DNA of 20,092 nucleotides from a bacterium. Its GTDB lineage: Bacteria; Cyanobacteriota; Vampirovibrionia; Gastranaerophilales; UBA9971. Made by a program: the position numbers and the translations under genes. The stretch lies in the NCBI GenBank assembly GCA_037147175.1, contig JBAWVS010000050.1:1-20092 (forward strand), written 5' to 3'. Positions 12,892-19,989 of this stretch are shown here, piece by piece. The notes under the pieces are model-generated. The model had not been told where the DNA came from. It saw only the letters and a list, made by a program, of their open reading frames with translations, and ran no database searches. How positions within the stretch are numbered: position 1 is the first letter of the stretch; each line of letters opens with the position of its first letter.

Positions 12892-15288
12892 GTGACATCA
12901 TTCTTATCTGAGTCAATTAAACTCAGCGATAATGCAAAGACTGTTTTGAGCAAAAGGTATTTAAAAAGAGATAAAGACGGCAATCCCGTTGAAAGCCCCG
13001 AGGATATGTTCTGGCGTGTAGCACAGGCAATTGCTTCTGCTGACAGACAGGACAATAAAACAGATGCTGAAATAAATAAACTGGCGGAAGATTTTTATGG
13101 AATGATGGCAAATCTTTATTTCATGCCTAACAGCCCTACATTAATGAATGCGGGAAGAGAATTAGGACAGCTTTCGGCATGCTTTGTCCTTCCTGTTGAT
13201 GATTCGCTCGATGCAATTTTTGAAGCAATAAAAAATACGGCAATGATCCACAAAAGCGGTGGAGGAACAGGATTTTCTTTCTCAAGATTAAGACCTAAAA
13301 ATGATGTTGTAAACTCGACCATGGGAGTTTCGTCAGGACCTGTTTCTTTTATCGAAGTGTTTAATGCCGCTACAGAAGCTGTTAAACAGGGTGGAACGAG
13401 AAGAGGCGCTAATATGGCGGTTCTAAGAGTTGATCATCCTGATATTCTCGAGTTTATAAATTGCAAAGCAGACAACAGCAGGCTTAACAACTTTAATATT
13501 TCTGTCGGAATAACCGATAAATTTATGGATGCAGTAATTAATAATGGAGAATACGATTTACTTCACCCGAAAACAAAACAAACTGTCAAAAAATTACACG
13601 CAAGAGAAGTGTTTGACATAATAGTTGACCATGCCTGGAAAAACGGTGAACCCGGTATTGTCTTTATAGATAGGGTAAATCAATATAATCCGACACCTCA
13701 GCTTGGAGAAATTGAATCTACAAATCCATGCGGCGAAGTTCCTTTATTACCTTATGAAGCTTGTAATTTAGGTTCAATCAACCTTGCACAATTAATAAAA
13801 TATACTGAAGACACCCCTGAAGTTGATTGGGAAAAACTCGAATCTATCACAAAACTGTCCATACATTTTCTTGATAACGTAATTACGGTCAATAATTATC
13901 CGCTTCCTCAAATCGCAGAAATGGTTCAGGGAAACAGAAAAATAGGGCTCGGTATTATGGGATTGGCTGATCTTCTTATGACACTTAAAATCCCTTACAG
14001 TTCAGAAGAAGGTACGACTCTCGCAACTAAAATTATGGAATTTATTGACTATCATTCAAAAGTGGCTTCTGTTGAACTCGCAAAAACAAGAGGACAATTT
14101 GCAAACTTTGAAGGCAGTATTTATGACGGGAAAAACTTCCTTTACAACAATTTTTCAGGTAAATCATCAGGCATTATTGTTGATGAGATGTGGAAAGAAC
14201 TTGATAAACAAATTGAAAAACATGGAATCAGAAACGCTACAACTACTTGTATAGCCCCAACAGGCACAATAAGTATGATTGCAAATGCTTCCTGCGGAAT
14301 TGAACCACTGTTTGCTCTTGTGTTTACCAGACATATTATGGATGGAACTAATCTTCTTGAAGTTAATCCTTTATTTGAGAGAGTTGCAAAAGAAAGAGGC
14401 TTCTACAGTGAAGAATTAATGCAGAAAATTTCCGAACATGGAACGATTCACGGAATTGAAGGAGTTCCTGAAGATATTGTTAATGCTTTTCAGACAGCGC
14501 ATGATGTTACTCCTGAGTGGCATGTAAAGATGCAGGCAGCTTTTCAGTTTCATACAGATAATGCTGTTTCAAAGACGGTTAATTTTTCAGAAGAAGCTAC
14601 AAGAGAAGATATAGCCAAAACTTATGAGCTTGCATACAAATCAGGACTTAAAGGCACAACTGTTTACAGAAACAACAGCCGCTTTAATCAAGCTATGCAA
14701 ATAAGTTCAGCAGACAAAAAAGAAGAATTGACAGATGGCCAGATTGAGTTAGGAAGCGTAAAACCAAGACAAAGACCTAATGTAACTTTTGGCATTACCG
14801 ATAAAATCCAGACAGGATGCGGTCCTCTTTATATAACAATAAATACTGATGAAGAAGGCTTATGCGAAGTATTCGCCAGAATGGGCAAATCAGGAGGCTG
14901 CGCTACCAGTCAGGCAGAAGCAACAGGCAGGATGATTTCTCTTTCATTGAGAGCCGGTGTTGATATAAACGAAATTATTGAACAGTTAAAAGGAATCAGA
15001 TGCCCTGCTCCTGCTTTTGGAAAAGGCGGTGTAATTCTTTCCTGTTCTGATGCAGTTGCGAGAGTTCTTGAAAGAAATCTCGATAAAATTGCCGGTTTAA
15101 CAGGAATAGATAATATTAATGCCAAATTACAAAGCGGCACTGTTGATGCGGCACAAATAAAATTAAATCTGGGCGGATGCAAGTCTGACTTAGGGCATTG
15201 TCCCGAGTGTCCTGATTGCGGAGTGATGCTGGAATTCAGCGAAGGATGCGTAATGTGTCCCGGCTGCGGCTTCTCCAGATGCAGCTAA
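12892..15288 (+). CDS. nrdJ: Adenosylcobalamin-dependent (class II) ribonucleotide reductase
   Basis: The 798-residue enzyme reduces ribonucleotides to deoxyribonucleotides using vitamin B12 coenzyme, independent of oxygen. The active-site set of the Thermotoga-type NrdJ is present: redox cysteine Cys97 (LSACF), radical Cys280 with Glu282 (NPCGE), and Cys291 (ACNLGS), eleven residues after Cys280 as in the family. PTGTISMIANASCGIEP is also typical. The C terminus (CPECPDCG, later CVMCPGCG, ending CS) is the zinc-ribbon tail that re-reduces the active site. The start is GTG 12892: GGAGG ends seven bases before it, whereas the TTG at 12877 would overlap that site. The 230-bp upstream region contains a TATAAT (12824-12829) but no cobalamin riboswitch that I can recognise. 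A strong hairpin follows the gene. Confidence 0.97.
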   Translation: MTSFLSESIKLSDNAKTVLSKRYLKRDKDGNPVESPEDMFWRVAQAIASADRQDNKTDAEINKLAEDFYGMMANLYFMPNSPTLMNAGRELGQLSACFVLPVDDSLDAIFEAIKNTAMIHKSGGGTGFSFSRLRPKNDVVNSTMGVSSGPVSFIEVFNAATEAVKQGGTRRGANMAVLRVDHPDILEFINCKADNSRLNNFNISVGITDKFMDAVINNGEYDLLHPKTKQTVKKLHAREVFDIIVDHAWKNGEPGIVFIDRVNQYNPTPQLGEIESTNPCGEVPLLPYEACNLGSINLAQLIKYTEDTPEVDWEKLESITKLSIHFLDNVITVNNYPLPQIAEMVQGNRKIGLGIMGLADLLMTLKIPYSSEEGTTLATKIMEFIDYHSKVASVELAKTRGQFANFEGSIYDGKNFLYNNFSGKSSGIIVDEMWKELDKQIEKHGIRNATTTCIAPTGTISMIANASCGIEPLFALVFTRHIMDGTNLLEVNPLFERVAKERGFYSEELMQKISEHGTIHGIEGVPEDIVNAFQTAHDVTPEWHVKMQAAFQFHTDNAVSKTVNFSEEATREDIAKTYELAYKSGLKGTTVYRNNSRFNQAMQISSADKKEELTDGQIELGSVKPRQRPNVTFGITDKIQTGCGPLYITINTDEEGLCEVFARMGKSGGCATSQAEATGRMISLSLRAGVDINEIIEQLKGIRCPAPAFGKGGVILSCSDAVARVLERNLDKIAGLTGIDNINAKLQSGTVDAAQIKLNLGGCKSDLGHCPECPDCGVMLEFSEGCVMCPGCGFSRCS

Positions 15289-15304
15289 AATCAATTTAAG
15301 ACAG

Positions 15305-15338
15305 AAAGGGCGGGTTGAAATATTTCAACCCGCCCTTT
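15305..15338 (+). terminator. Long perfect hairpin after nrdJ
   Basis: AAAGGGCGGGTTGAAA (15305-15320) and its exact reverse complement (15323-15338) make a GC-rich stem of about 15-16 bp starting 16 bp after the nrdJ stop. The T tract is short (TTT, then A6), so termination may be helped by another factor. Strength and position still make an mRNA 3' end very likely. Confidence 0.8.
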
Positions 15339-15344
15339 AAAAAA

Positions 15345-15373
15345 TGTAAAGTTATCGAAAACTTTGCTATAAT
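15345..15373 (+). promoter_or_regulatory. Candidate promoter of the small membrane-protein genes
   Basis: A perfect TATAAT (15368-15373) lies 30 bp before the ATG at 15404. The -35 region at 17-bp spacing (TGTAAA, 15345-15350) is a weak match. It directly follows the nrdJ terminator, as expected for a new transcription unit. Confidence 0.4.
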
Positions 15374-15403
15374 AAAACCTGAAAAACTTGAGGATAGTTT
15401 TTA

Positions 15404-15649
15404 ATGGATAACGATTATTTAAAGGAACTTCTTGCAACACACAGAAACGATAAAAATATTTTATCCTATTATCTTATTGCTTCTTTAGGAGGTACCATAG
15501 GATTAATATTCAGATTTGTTTATGCAAAATAAGGATTAACTGAAATTGCACTCATAATTTTTGGGGTGATTTTGTCTTGTACGTTTATTTATTCCATATC
15601 AGAAATTTCAGAAAGAATTTTTAAATTAATAGATTTACTAAAAAAATAG
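15404..15649 (+). pseudogene. Two-helix small membrane protein gene interrupted by an in-frame TAA
   Basis: From ATG 15404 (GAGGA nine bases upstream) the frame reads 42 codons, meets TAA at 15530-15532, and continues open in the same frame for 38 more codons to TAG at 15647-15649. Read through, the product would be about 80 residues: a polar N terminus, helix 1 (about 19-41, SYYLIASLGGTIGLIF), a short loop where the stop sits, helix 2 (about 47-66, IALIIFGVILSCTFIYSI) and a charged amphipathic end (SERIFKLIDLLKK). The halves complement each other as a two-helix hairpin, so I read this as one gene with a nonsense change. Alternatives are a functional 42-residue single-helix peptide, stop readthrough, or a base-call error. 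The 33-residue gene follows 11 bp later. Confidence 0.65.
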
Positions 15650-15660
15650 GAGAATAAAAA

Positions 15661-15762
15661 ATGATCTATTTTATTACAATAGTCGGTCTAATTTTATTTA
15701 CAGGAATGATGTATCTGGGCATTGATCCTGTTTTAAAAGCCAGAAAATTTGATCCTAAATAA
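15661..15762 (+). CDS. 33-residue single-helix membrane peptide
   Basis: The ATG at 15661 is preceded by TAGGAG, which overlaps the stop codon of the previous frame and lies eight bases upstream. The product is one hydrophobic helix (residues 2-20, IYFITIVGLILFTGMMYLG) followed by a short basic tail with LKARKFDPK. Close spacing to the interrupted two-helix gene suggests translational coupling and a small two-component membrane unit. The family is not recognised. nth starts 13 bp downstream. Confidence 0.6.
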   Translation: MIYFITIVGLILFTGMMYLGIDPVLKARKFDPK

Positions 15763-15775
15763 AAATAAAACTTGT

Positions 15776-16414
15776 ATGAAAAAAATTGTCGATATAAAAA
15801 AAATAGTTAAAATTCTTGATGATTATTACCCGATGCATGTCATGGAAGATAATTATACGGGAAATCCTTACAAAGCGCTGGTTTCATGCCTTTTAAGCCT
15901 GCGAACGAGAGATGAAATAACTTTTCCTATAGCAGAAAAACTTTTTCAAATCGCAGATACCCCTTACAAAATGATTAATCTTTCTTATGAAGAACTTTGC
16001 TTAATCATAAAATCAATTAATTATTACAAAACAAAAGCTGAAAATATTCTGAATATTTCAAGAATACTAACAGAAAAATATAACGGGGAAGTACCTTCGT
16101 TGATGGAAGAGCTTTTGGCTTTTAGGGGAGTAGGAAGAAAAACAGCTAATATTGTTATCTCTGTCGGTTTTCAAAAGCCTGCTATAGCTGTTGATACACA
16201 TGTGCACAGAATTTCTAACAGGCTTGGTCTTGTTTTTACAAAAACTCCCGAAGAAACCGAATTTGAACTAAGAAAAAAACTTCCCGAAAAATACTGGCGA
16301 AAATGGAATCAAATTCTGGTTCTTCATGGCAAAAGCACATGCAAACCGATAACTCCCCTATGCAAAATTTGTCCTATTGTGGAATATTGCAATCAAATAT
16401 TTGATAAAAAATAA
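15776..16414 (+). CDS. nth: Endonuclease III (DNA glycosylase/AP lyase)
   Basis: The 212-residue base-excision repair enzyme removes oxidised pyrimidines and cleaves at abasic sites. The helix-hairpin-helix is LLAFRGVGRKTAN with catalytic Lys122. Catalytic Asp140 is in VDTHVHRISNRLG (E. coli uses Lys120 and Asp138). The C-terminal 4Fe-4S cluster motif C-X6-C-X2-C-X5-C is intact (CKPITPLCKICPIVEYC). I take ATG 15776 rather than the TTG at 15749, which lies inside the 33-residue gene. Neither start has a clear Shine-Dalgarno site, so translation may depend on the preceding small ORF. It probably shares a transcript with the small membrane genes. Confidence 0.96.
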   Translation: MKKIVDIKKIVKILDDYYPMHVMEDNYTGNPYKALVSCLLSLRTRDEITFPIAEKLFQIADTPYKMINLSYEELCLIIKSINYYKTKAENILNISRILTEKYNGEVPSLMEELLAFRGVGRKTANIVISVGFQKPAIAVDTHVHRISNRLGLVFTKTPEETEFELRKKLPEKYWRKWNQILVLHGKSTCKPITPLCKICPIVEYCNQIFDKK

Positions 16415-16446
16415 AAATAATTTTATTCAATAAAGTTTACATGTTA

Positions 16447-16475
16447 TTGCTTTTTTTGTCCGCGTTTTTCATACT
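16447..16475 (+). promoter_or_regulatory. Candidate promoter of the 35-residue ORF
   Basis: TTGCTT (16447-16452), a 17-bp spacer and CATACT (16470-16475) lie about 20 bp before the ATG at 16496. Spacing is ideal; both boxes have mismatches. Confidence 0.35.
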
Positions 16476-16495
16476 TAAAGGGACAGGAGAAAAAA

Positions 16496-16603
16496 ATGTT
16501 TTTGAGGCTGGGTGAAAGACAATTTAAATCTGAAAAGAAAAAGGACTTTAATCCTGCGGAAATTAAAATTTTTTATAAACCAAATAAAATGCACTGTTTT
16601 TAA
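16496..16603 (+). CDS. 35-residue basic peptide ORF ending inside a terminator
   Basis: ATG 16496 has a near-perfect AGGAG seven bases upstream, unusually good for this window. The product is a Lys-rich, soluble 35-residue peptide (MFLRLGERQFKSEKKKDF at its start) with no membrane segment. Its last codons and stop lie inside the perfect terminator hairpin at 16586-16617, so a ribosome finishing this ORF would cover the stem. That arrangement could make it a leader peptide or a tiny gene with its own terminator. I do not recognise the peptide. Confidence 0.45.
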   Translation: MFLRLGERQFKSEKKKDFNPAEIKIFYKPNKMHCF

Positions 16604-16618
16604 AAACAGTGCATTTTT
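16586..16618 (+). terminator. Perfect 16-bp hairpin with T tail
   Basis: AAAATGCACTGTTTTT (16586-16601) is followed directly by its exact reverse complement (16602-16617), ending in T5. The form is an intrinsic terminator. It overlaps the stop codon (16601-16603) of the 35-residue ORF and ends 21 bp before the HNH-like gene. Confidence 0.8.
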
Positions 16619-16638
16619 GTATGAAGGAAAGAGGAATT

Positions 16639-17262
16639 ATGCTTAATATTAAAGGACTACAACAAGTTTTCTTCAACCGTTCAAGCGTGAATGATTCTGC
16701 ATCTGAAAATAAATTCAATAACCTTTCTTTGTTAAATAAACCAATTAAAGATACTGTTTCTTTTGGATATTTTAAAGATTATACAAGAGATAAATTTAAA
16801 GCTTTGAGAATGATTGCAGAAATATTGGGATTACCGGATTTTTATAATGGGAAAAAATTTAGCGATAAATATAAACCTACTATAGAACATATTATTCCTC
16901 AAGGAAAAGACACCAGACAACGTGCCAAAGATATAGGCTTAGCCAGCGTTAATTCGCTTGGAAACATTGTGTTGGCAGGAAATAAAACAAACAATAAAAA
17001 AGACAATATGACTTTAAAAGAATGGTATAAATTACACCCTGAATATATTAAAAATGGAAGACAGGCACTCAAAGAATATGAAAAAGTTCATTTGCAAGAA
17101 CACGAGTTATTTGTTGGCTCTCCTTACATAGATGGAAGAAAATGGGTGAAAAGACTCAAAAATACTCTTAATAAGGAACTTGGCTATATCGCATTTAGCG
17201 GAAGAAAAAATCAGAATATTGCTCCTTCTGATTCGCCTCAAAAATTATCATATGTTGCCTGA
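16639..17262 (+). CDS. HNH-type nuclease-like protein with Phe-x-Gly tags
   Basis: I place the start at ATG 16639, with AAGGA ten bases upstream, giving 207 residues. A longer frame from 16609 would begin inside the terminator. Residues 1-34 are polar and low in complexity, followed by KPIKDTVSFG (34-43). An HNH/His-Me finger core is visible: EHIIPQ with His84, then LGNIVLAGNKTNNKKDN with Asn109 and Asn118. The N-X8-N spacing matches HNN variants of the family, and the structural zinc cysteines of some members are absent. Near the C terminus AFSGRKN repeats the tag-like theme. There is no signal peptide. The most likely activity is DNA or RNA cleavage. Biological role is unknown; it could be a secreted effector, a toxin, or a nuclease working inside the cell. 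Confidence 0.7.
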   Translation: MLNIKGLQQVFFNRSSVNDSASENKFNNLSLLNKPIKDTVSFGYFKDYTRDKFKALRMIAEILGLPDFYNGKKFSDKYKPTIEHIIPQGKDTRQRAKDIGLASVNSLGNIVLAGNKTNNKKDNMTLKEWYKLHPEYIKNGRQALKEYEKVHLQEHELFVGSPYIDGRKWVKRLKNTLNKELGYIAFSGRKNQNIAPSDSPQKLSYVA

Positions 17263-17474
17263 TTTTTCTTATAATTTTTTTCTTTATAATTTCTGATTAT
17301 ATGTCCGCAGTTTTTACATGCCAGATAATCAGAGGAACTGTCAATCGGCATATAAAGATGTTTATCGCAATTTTTGTATAACTCTTCATCCTGCTCAGGC
17401 AATTCAAAAAGAACAGGAGGCTTTTTTTTATTTTTTTTAAACCATTTTTTCAAAATAATTTCGATTAAATACAT
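17238..17474 (-). CDS. Small zinc-ribbon protein
   Basis: The 78-residue protein has a possible zinc site C-X2-H-X13-C-X2-C (Cys36, His39, Cys53, Cys56 in ACKNCGH). It follows a hydrophobic and then Lys-rich N terminus (residues 1-18, WFKKNKKK), and the C terminus is basic and tyrosine-rich. No strong ribosome-binding site precedes ATG 17474. It overlaps the end of the HNH-like gene by 25 bp, tail to tail. The paired metal ligands argue that the frame is real. I do not recognise the family; nucleic-acid binding is a guess. Confidence 0.6.
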   Translation of the reverse strand: MYLIEIILKKWFKKNKKKPPVLFELPEQDEELYKNCDKHLYMPIDSSSDYLACKNCGHIIRNYKEKNYKKNQATYDNF

Positions 17475-17500
17475 AAAAAATCTTTACTTTTTTGGAGGGG

Positions 17501-17512
17501 GTATAATTATAC
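17501..17512. promoter_or_regulatory. GTATAATTATAC palindrome, possible dual -10
   Basis: This perfect 12-bp palindrome contains TATAAT on both strands. It sits between the divergent zinc-ribbon gene (start 17474) and the 108-residue gene (start 17590), so it could serve as the -10 element for both. No convincing -35 box is found on either side. Confidence 0.3.
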
Positions 17513-17589
17513 TTTACCAGATTAAAAAATAATTGTACGATTATGAAACAGTATATGCCTGAATAAAATTTATGTGAGAGGTTATAACA

Positions 17590-17916
17590 ATGGATGAAGA
17601 AAATAAAGCTTTTACAAGATGGTATGAGCAAGACCCTGTTGTAGCAGAATGTTTTAAAATAATGGAACAGCTTGATGACAGAAAAAAACGCCAAACAGCA
17701 ACTTTTTTAATGAATGAAATTATATCAAGACCGCCTTTTTCCGAGATGATTCCTGATGATATCTTCAAACTTGCAACAGGCGAAGAACAAAAACGCAGAT
17801 GGTATGATTATGATGAAGTATCGCGTATTTTTGCGGAGCTATTAAGACATTCACCGGATGAAACAAAAAAAGAAATTGCAATAAAAGCGATAACTTTTAT
17901 TCAAGACTTGCCCTAA
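17590..17916 (+). CDS. Helical hypothetical protein
   Basis: The 108-residue, charged, predicted all-helical protein has no Cys, signal peptide or membrane segment. Segments AVVEC-like VVAECFKIMEQL, RKKRQTATFLMNEII and VSRIFAELLRHS look like amphipathic helices, and RRWYDYDE forms a distinctive aromatic patch. ATG 17590 has GAGAGG about eight bases upstream. The stop codon overlaps the trpF stop by 4 bp, tail to tail. No family is recognised. Confidence 0.75.
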   Translation: MDEENKAFTRWYEQDPVVAECFKIMEQLDDRKKRQTATFLMNEIISRPPFSEMIPDDIFKLATGEEQKRRWYDYDEVSRIFAELLRHSPDETKKEIAIKAITFIQDLP

Positions 17917-18548
17917 AAAACAGAAAAAAGCGTTTTAAGTTTTTCAGCATCCTTAATTCCTTTATCTTTTTCCACACCGCTTGAAATATCAAGGGCATAA
18001 GGTTTTACAAACTCATAAGCCTGTTTTGCGTTATCAAAATTCAATCCGCCTGCAAGAATTACAGGAATTCCTTGTTCATTTGCCTTTTTAGCGATTTCCC
18101 AATCAAAAACTTTTCCCGTTCCTCCGAGTTGCTCTTCACAATAGCTGTCCAGCAGTATAAAAGACACTTTATCCTTGTATCGGGAAATAATTTCCAAATT
18201 TTCAATACTTTTTATTTTTATTGCCTTAATTATTTCTTTTCCTGTAATTTCGGCCAATTTTTTACAAAATTGAGGAGATTCATCGCCATGAAGCTGAATT
18301 TTTGTAATTCCTGCTTCGATTACTGTAGTTTTTATATCTTCAGCGGATTCATTTGCAAAAACACCTATTTCTACTAAATTTGCAGGAAGGTTTTTTATAA
18401 TTTCGGTCGCTTTTTCAGGAGAAATATATCTGGGTGTGTTTTTAACAAAAATAAATCCGACAGCCCATGCCCCGAGCTTTGCTGCCAGCAACGCGTCTTC
18501 TTTTCCTGTTATTCCGCAAATTTTTATTCTTATTTTATTTGTATTCAT
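17913..18548 (-). CDS. trpF: Phosphoribosylanthranilate isomerase
   Basis: The 211-residue TIM-barrel enzyme carries out the third step of tryptophan synthesis (phosphoribosylanthranilate to CdRP). Catalytic Cys11 is in IKICGIT and catalytic Asp134 in ILLDSY. Phosphate-binding loops are GGTGKVFDW, ILAGGLN and LDISSGVE, and the LHGDE strand is typical. Length is normal. ATG 18548 has no clear ribosome-binding site. No other trp gene is in the window, so trpF is detached from any trp operon here. It converges with the 108-residue gene. Confidence 0.97.
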   Translation of the reverse strand: MNTNKIRIKICGITGKEDALLAAKLGAWAVGFIFVKNTPRYISPEKATEIIKNLPANLVEIGVFANESAEDIKTTVIEAGITKIQLHGDESPQFCKKLAEITGKEIIKAIKIKSIENLEIISRYKDKVSFILLDSYCEEQLGGTGKVFDWEIAKKANEQGIPVILAGGLNFDNAKQAYEFVKPYALDISSGVEKDKGIKDAEKLKTLFSVF

Positions 18549-18657
18549 TTTGATTAAAAATTTTCAATTATTTAATAAGCTGTAAAACATCAAAGATATT
18601 GTTAAATTTTATAACTTTTGCTTCTGAAGATAACAATTTTTTTTCTTCACTTGATTT

Positions 18658-18681
18658 GTATAAATAAAAGTATAAATAAAA
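18658..18681. repeat. Tandem duplication of a 12-bp TATAAA-containing unit
   Basis: GTATAAATAAAA occurs twice in direct succession (18658-18669 and 18670-18681), ending 30 bp before the GNAT start codon. Each unit carries a TATAAA -10-like hexamer, and TTGATT lies at 18651-18656, but the spacing to either is poor. It may be a duplicated promoter element or chance AT-rich slippage. Confidence 0.5.
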
Positions 18682-18711
18682 ATAGGAATATAAAAAAGAA
18701 GGAAGATTTCG

Positions 18712-19359
18712 ATGAATATAAATCATATTAAGAATTATGCGCCAACTTTAAGAATTAGCAAAGACAATATCTCTTTTTCAGGGAAAACACAAACCAACTT
18801 AACCCCTATTGCGGACACCGTCTCTATTAAAGGCAGCTGCGAAGCAAAAAATGGACTTAAAGCCTCTTCTATGAAACTAAGCGATATACCCGAATTTTTA
18901 GAACTTATGAAAAATACTGATGAGGTTAAACCAAAGCCTACGAGAAGGGAACAAAGTGGATTGAAACAGGTATTAACTGAATTAATAAAGAAGGAAGAGG
19001 GCTATGACGGCAACGTTTGTATAATCAGAGATAATAACGGATCAGGAAAAATTATTGCTGAAGGAGGGGTGATTTCATATGACAAAAAAAATGGCTATGT
19101 TTTTTGTGTGTTTGTGGCACGAAATATGCAAGAAAAAGGTCTTGGTAATTCGATAATGAAAACCTTAATAAATCAAGCTAAAGAGAAAAAATACGAGCAG
19201 CTTTCTTTGTATACCCTAAATCCTATAGCCGAAAAACTTTATAAAAAAAATGGCTTTAAAAATTGCACATCGGCAGAAGCCGGTTATGGAAAAGGAGATG
19301 AGCGCTATCCAAAAGCTGTTTATATGAAGCTTGATCTTAATAAAGAAAAACTACCTTAA
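18712..19359 (+). CDS. GNAT-family N-acetyltransferase with N-terminal Phe-x-Gly tag
   Basis: The 215-residue protein has a GNAT fold in its C-terminal two thirds (about 85-212). Acetyl-CoA is bound by the Q-x2-G-x-G loop (NMQEKGLGNS, Gln140 to Gly145). The preceding strand is YVFCVFVAR, and the typical ending LYTLNPIAEKLYKKNGFK follows. Residues 1-45 are a polar extension not needed for the fold. They carry DNISFSGK (18-25) and PIADTVSIKG (32-41); the second closely matches PIKDTVSFG of the HNH-like protein. ATG 18712 has AAGGA upstream. The gene ends overlapping the hydrolase gene by 9 bp, tail to tail. Acetyl acceptor is unknown. Confidence 0.85.
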   Translation: MNINHIKNYAPTLRISKDNISFSGKTQTNLTPIADTVSIKGSCEAKNGLKASSMKLSDIPEFLELMKNTDEVKPKPTRREQSGLKQVLTELIKKEEGYDGNVCIIRDNNGSGKIIAEGGVISYDKKNGYVFCVFVARNMQEKGLGNSIMKTLINQAKEKKYEQLSLYTLNPIAEKLYKKNGFKNCTSAEAGYGKGDERYPKAVYMKLDLNKEKLP

Positions 19360-19989
19360 TGAGGCTTTCGCTCCGAAATAAGGGTTGTTTTCTTTTTCAT
19401 AACCTATTGTCGTAGAAGGTCCATGCCCGGGATAAACTGTTATATCTTCATCAAGAATAAATAATTTGTTTTTTATCGAGTCTTCCAAAATTTTATACGA
19501 ACCGCCGGGGAGGTCTGTTCTGCCAACTGCATCTGCAAATAGGGTATCGCCTGAGATTAAAATTTTGTCTGCAAGGAAACAAACTCCGCCTGAAGTATGT
19601 CCCGGTGTATGAATAACCTTTAATTTAATATTTCCGACTTCTATTATTTGGCCTTCTTCCAAATACCCGTCAATTTTAGGAGATTCAGCACTTTTCATTC
19701 CAAACATCATAAGCTGCTGCTTCAAAGAATTTGCAAGAAGTTCATCATTTTTGTGAATAAAAGTTTTTACGTCAAAATTTTTCTGAAGTTCCCAATCTCC
19801 CTGAACATGGTCAAAATGCCCGTGTGTATGCAAAATAAATTTCAATTCAGCGTTGGTTTCTTTTAATAAATCCACTGTTTTTTTATAATTTCCGCCTGCA
19901 TCTATTAAGGCCGCCTCATGGGTTTCTTCGCATATTACAAGATAATTATTTGTTTCATATTCTCCTGCGGTAAAGTGTTTTAGAATCAT
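19351..19989 (-). CDS. Metallo-beta-lactamase-fold hydrolase (glyoxalase II-like)
   Basis: The 212-residue protein has the full binuclear metal site of the family: His56, His58, Asp60 and His61 (HTHGHFDH), His131 (HTPGHTSGG), Asp148 (SGDTLF) and His189 (VYPGHGPST). Length fits the short stand-alone thioesterase/YcbL-like group rather than full glyoxalase II, which has an extra C-terminal glutathione-binding domain. It probably hydrolyses a thioester or related small molecule in the cytoplasm. ATG 19989 has GGAG seven bases upstream. It converges on and overlaps the GNAT gene end by 9 bp. Family is firm; substrate is unknown. Confidence 0.92.
   Translation of the reverse strand: MILKHFTAGEYETNNYLVICEETHEAALIDAGGNYKKTVDLLKETNAELKFILHTHGHFDHVQGDWELQKNFDVKTFIHKNDELLANSLKQQLMMFGMKSAESPKIDGYLEEGQIIEVGNIKLKVIHTPGHTSGGVCFLADKILISGDTLFADAVGRTDLPGGSYKILEDSIKNKLFILDEDITVYPGHGPSTTIGYEKENNPYFGAKASLR

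Noticed and set aside
16609-16638. GTG start giving a longer HNH-like protein
   Set aside because: It lies inside the terminator stem and has no ribosome-binding site; ATG 16639 has both spacing and sequence support.
17437-17768. Two minus-strand frames opposite the start of the 108-residue gene
   Set aside because: They overlap each other and the better-supported plus-strand gene, have no ribosome-binding sites, and give low-complexity hydrophobic products.
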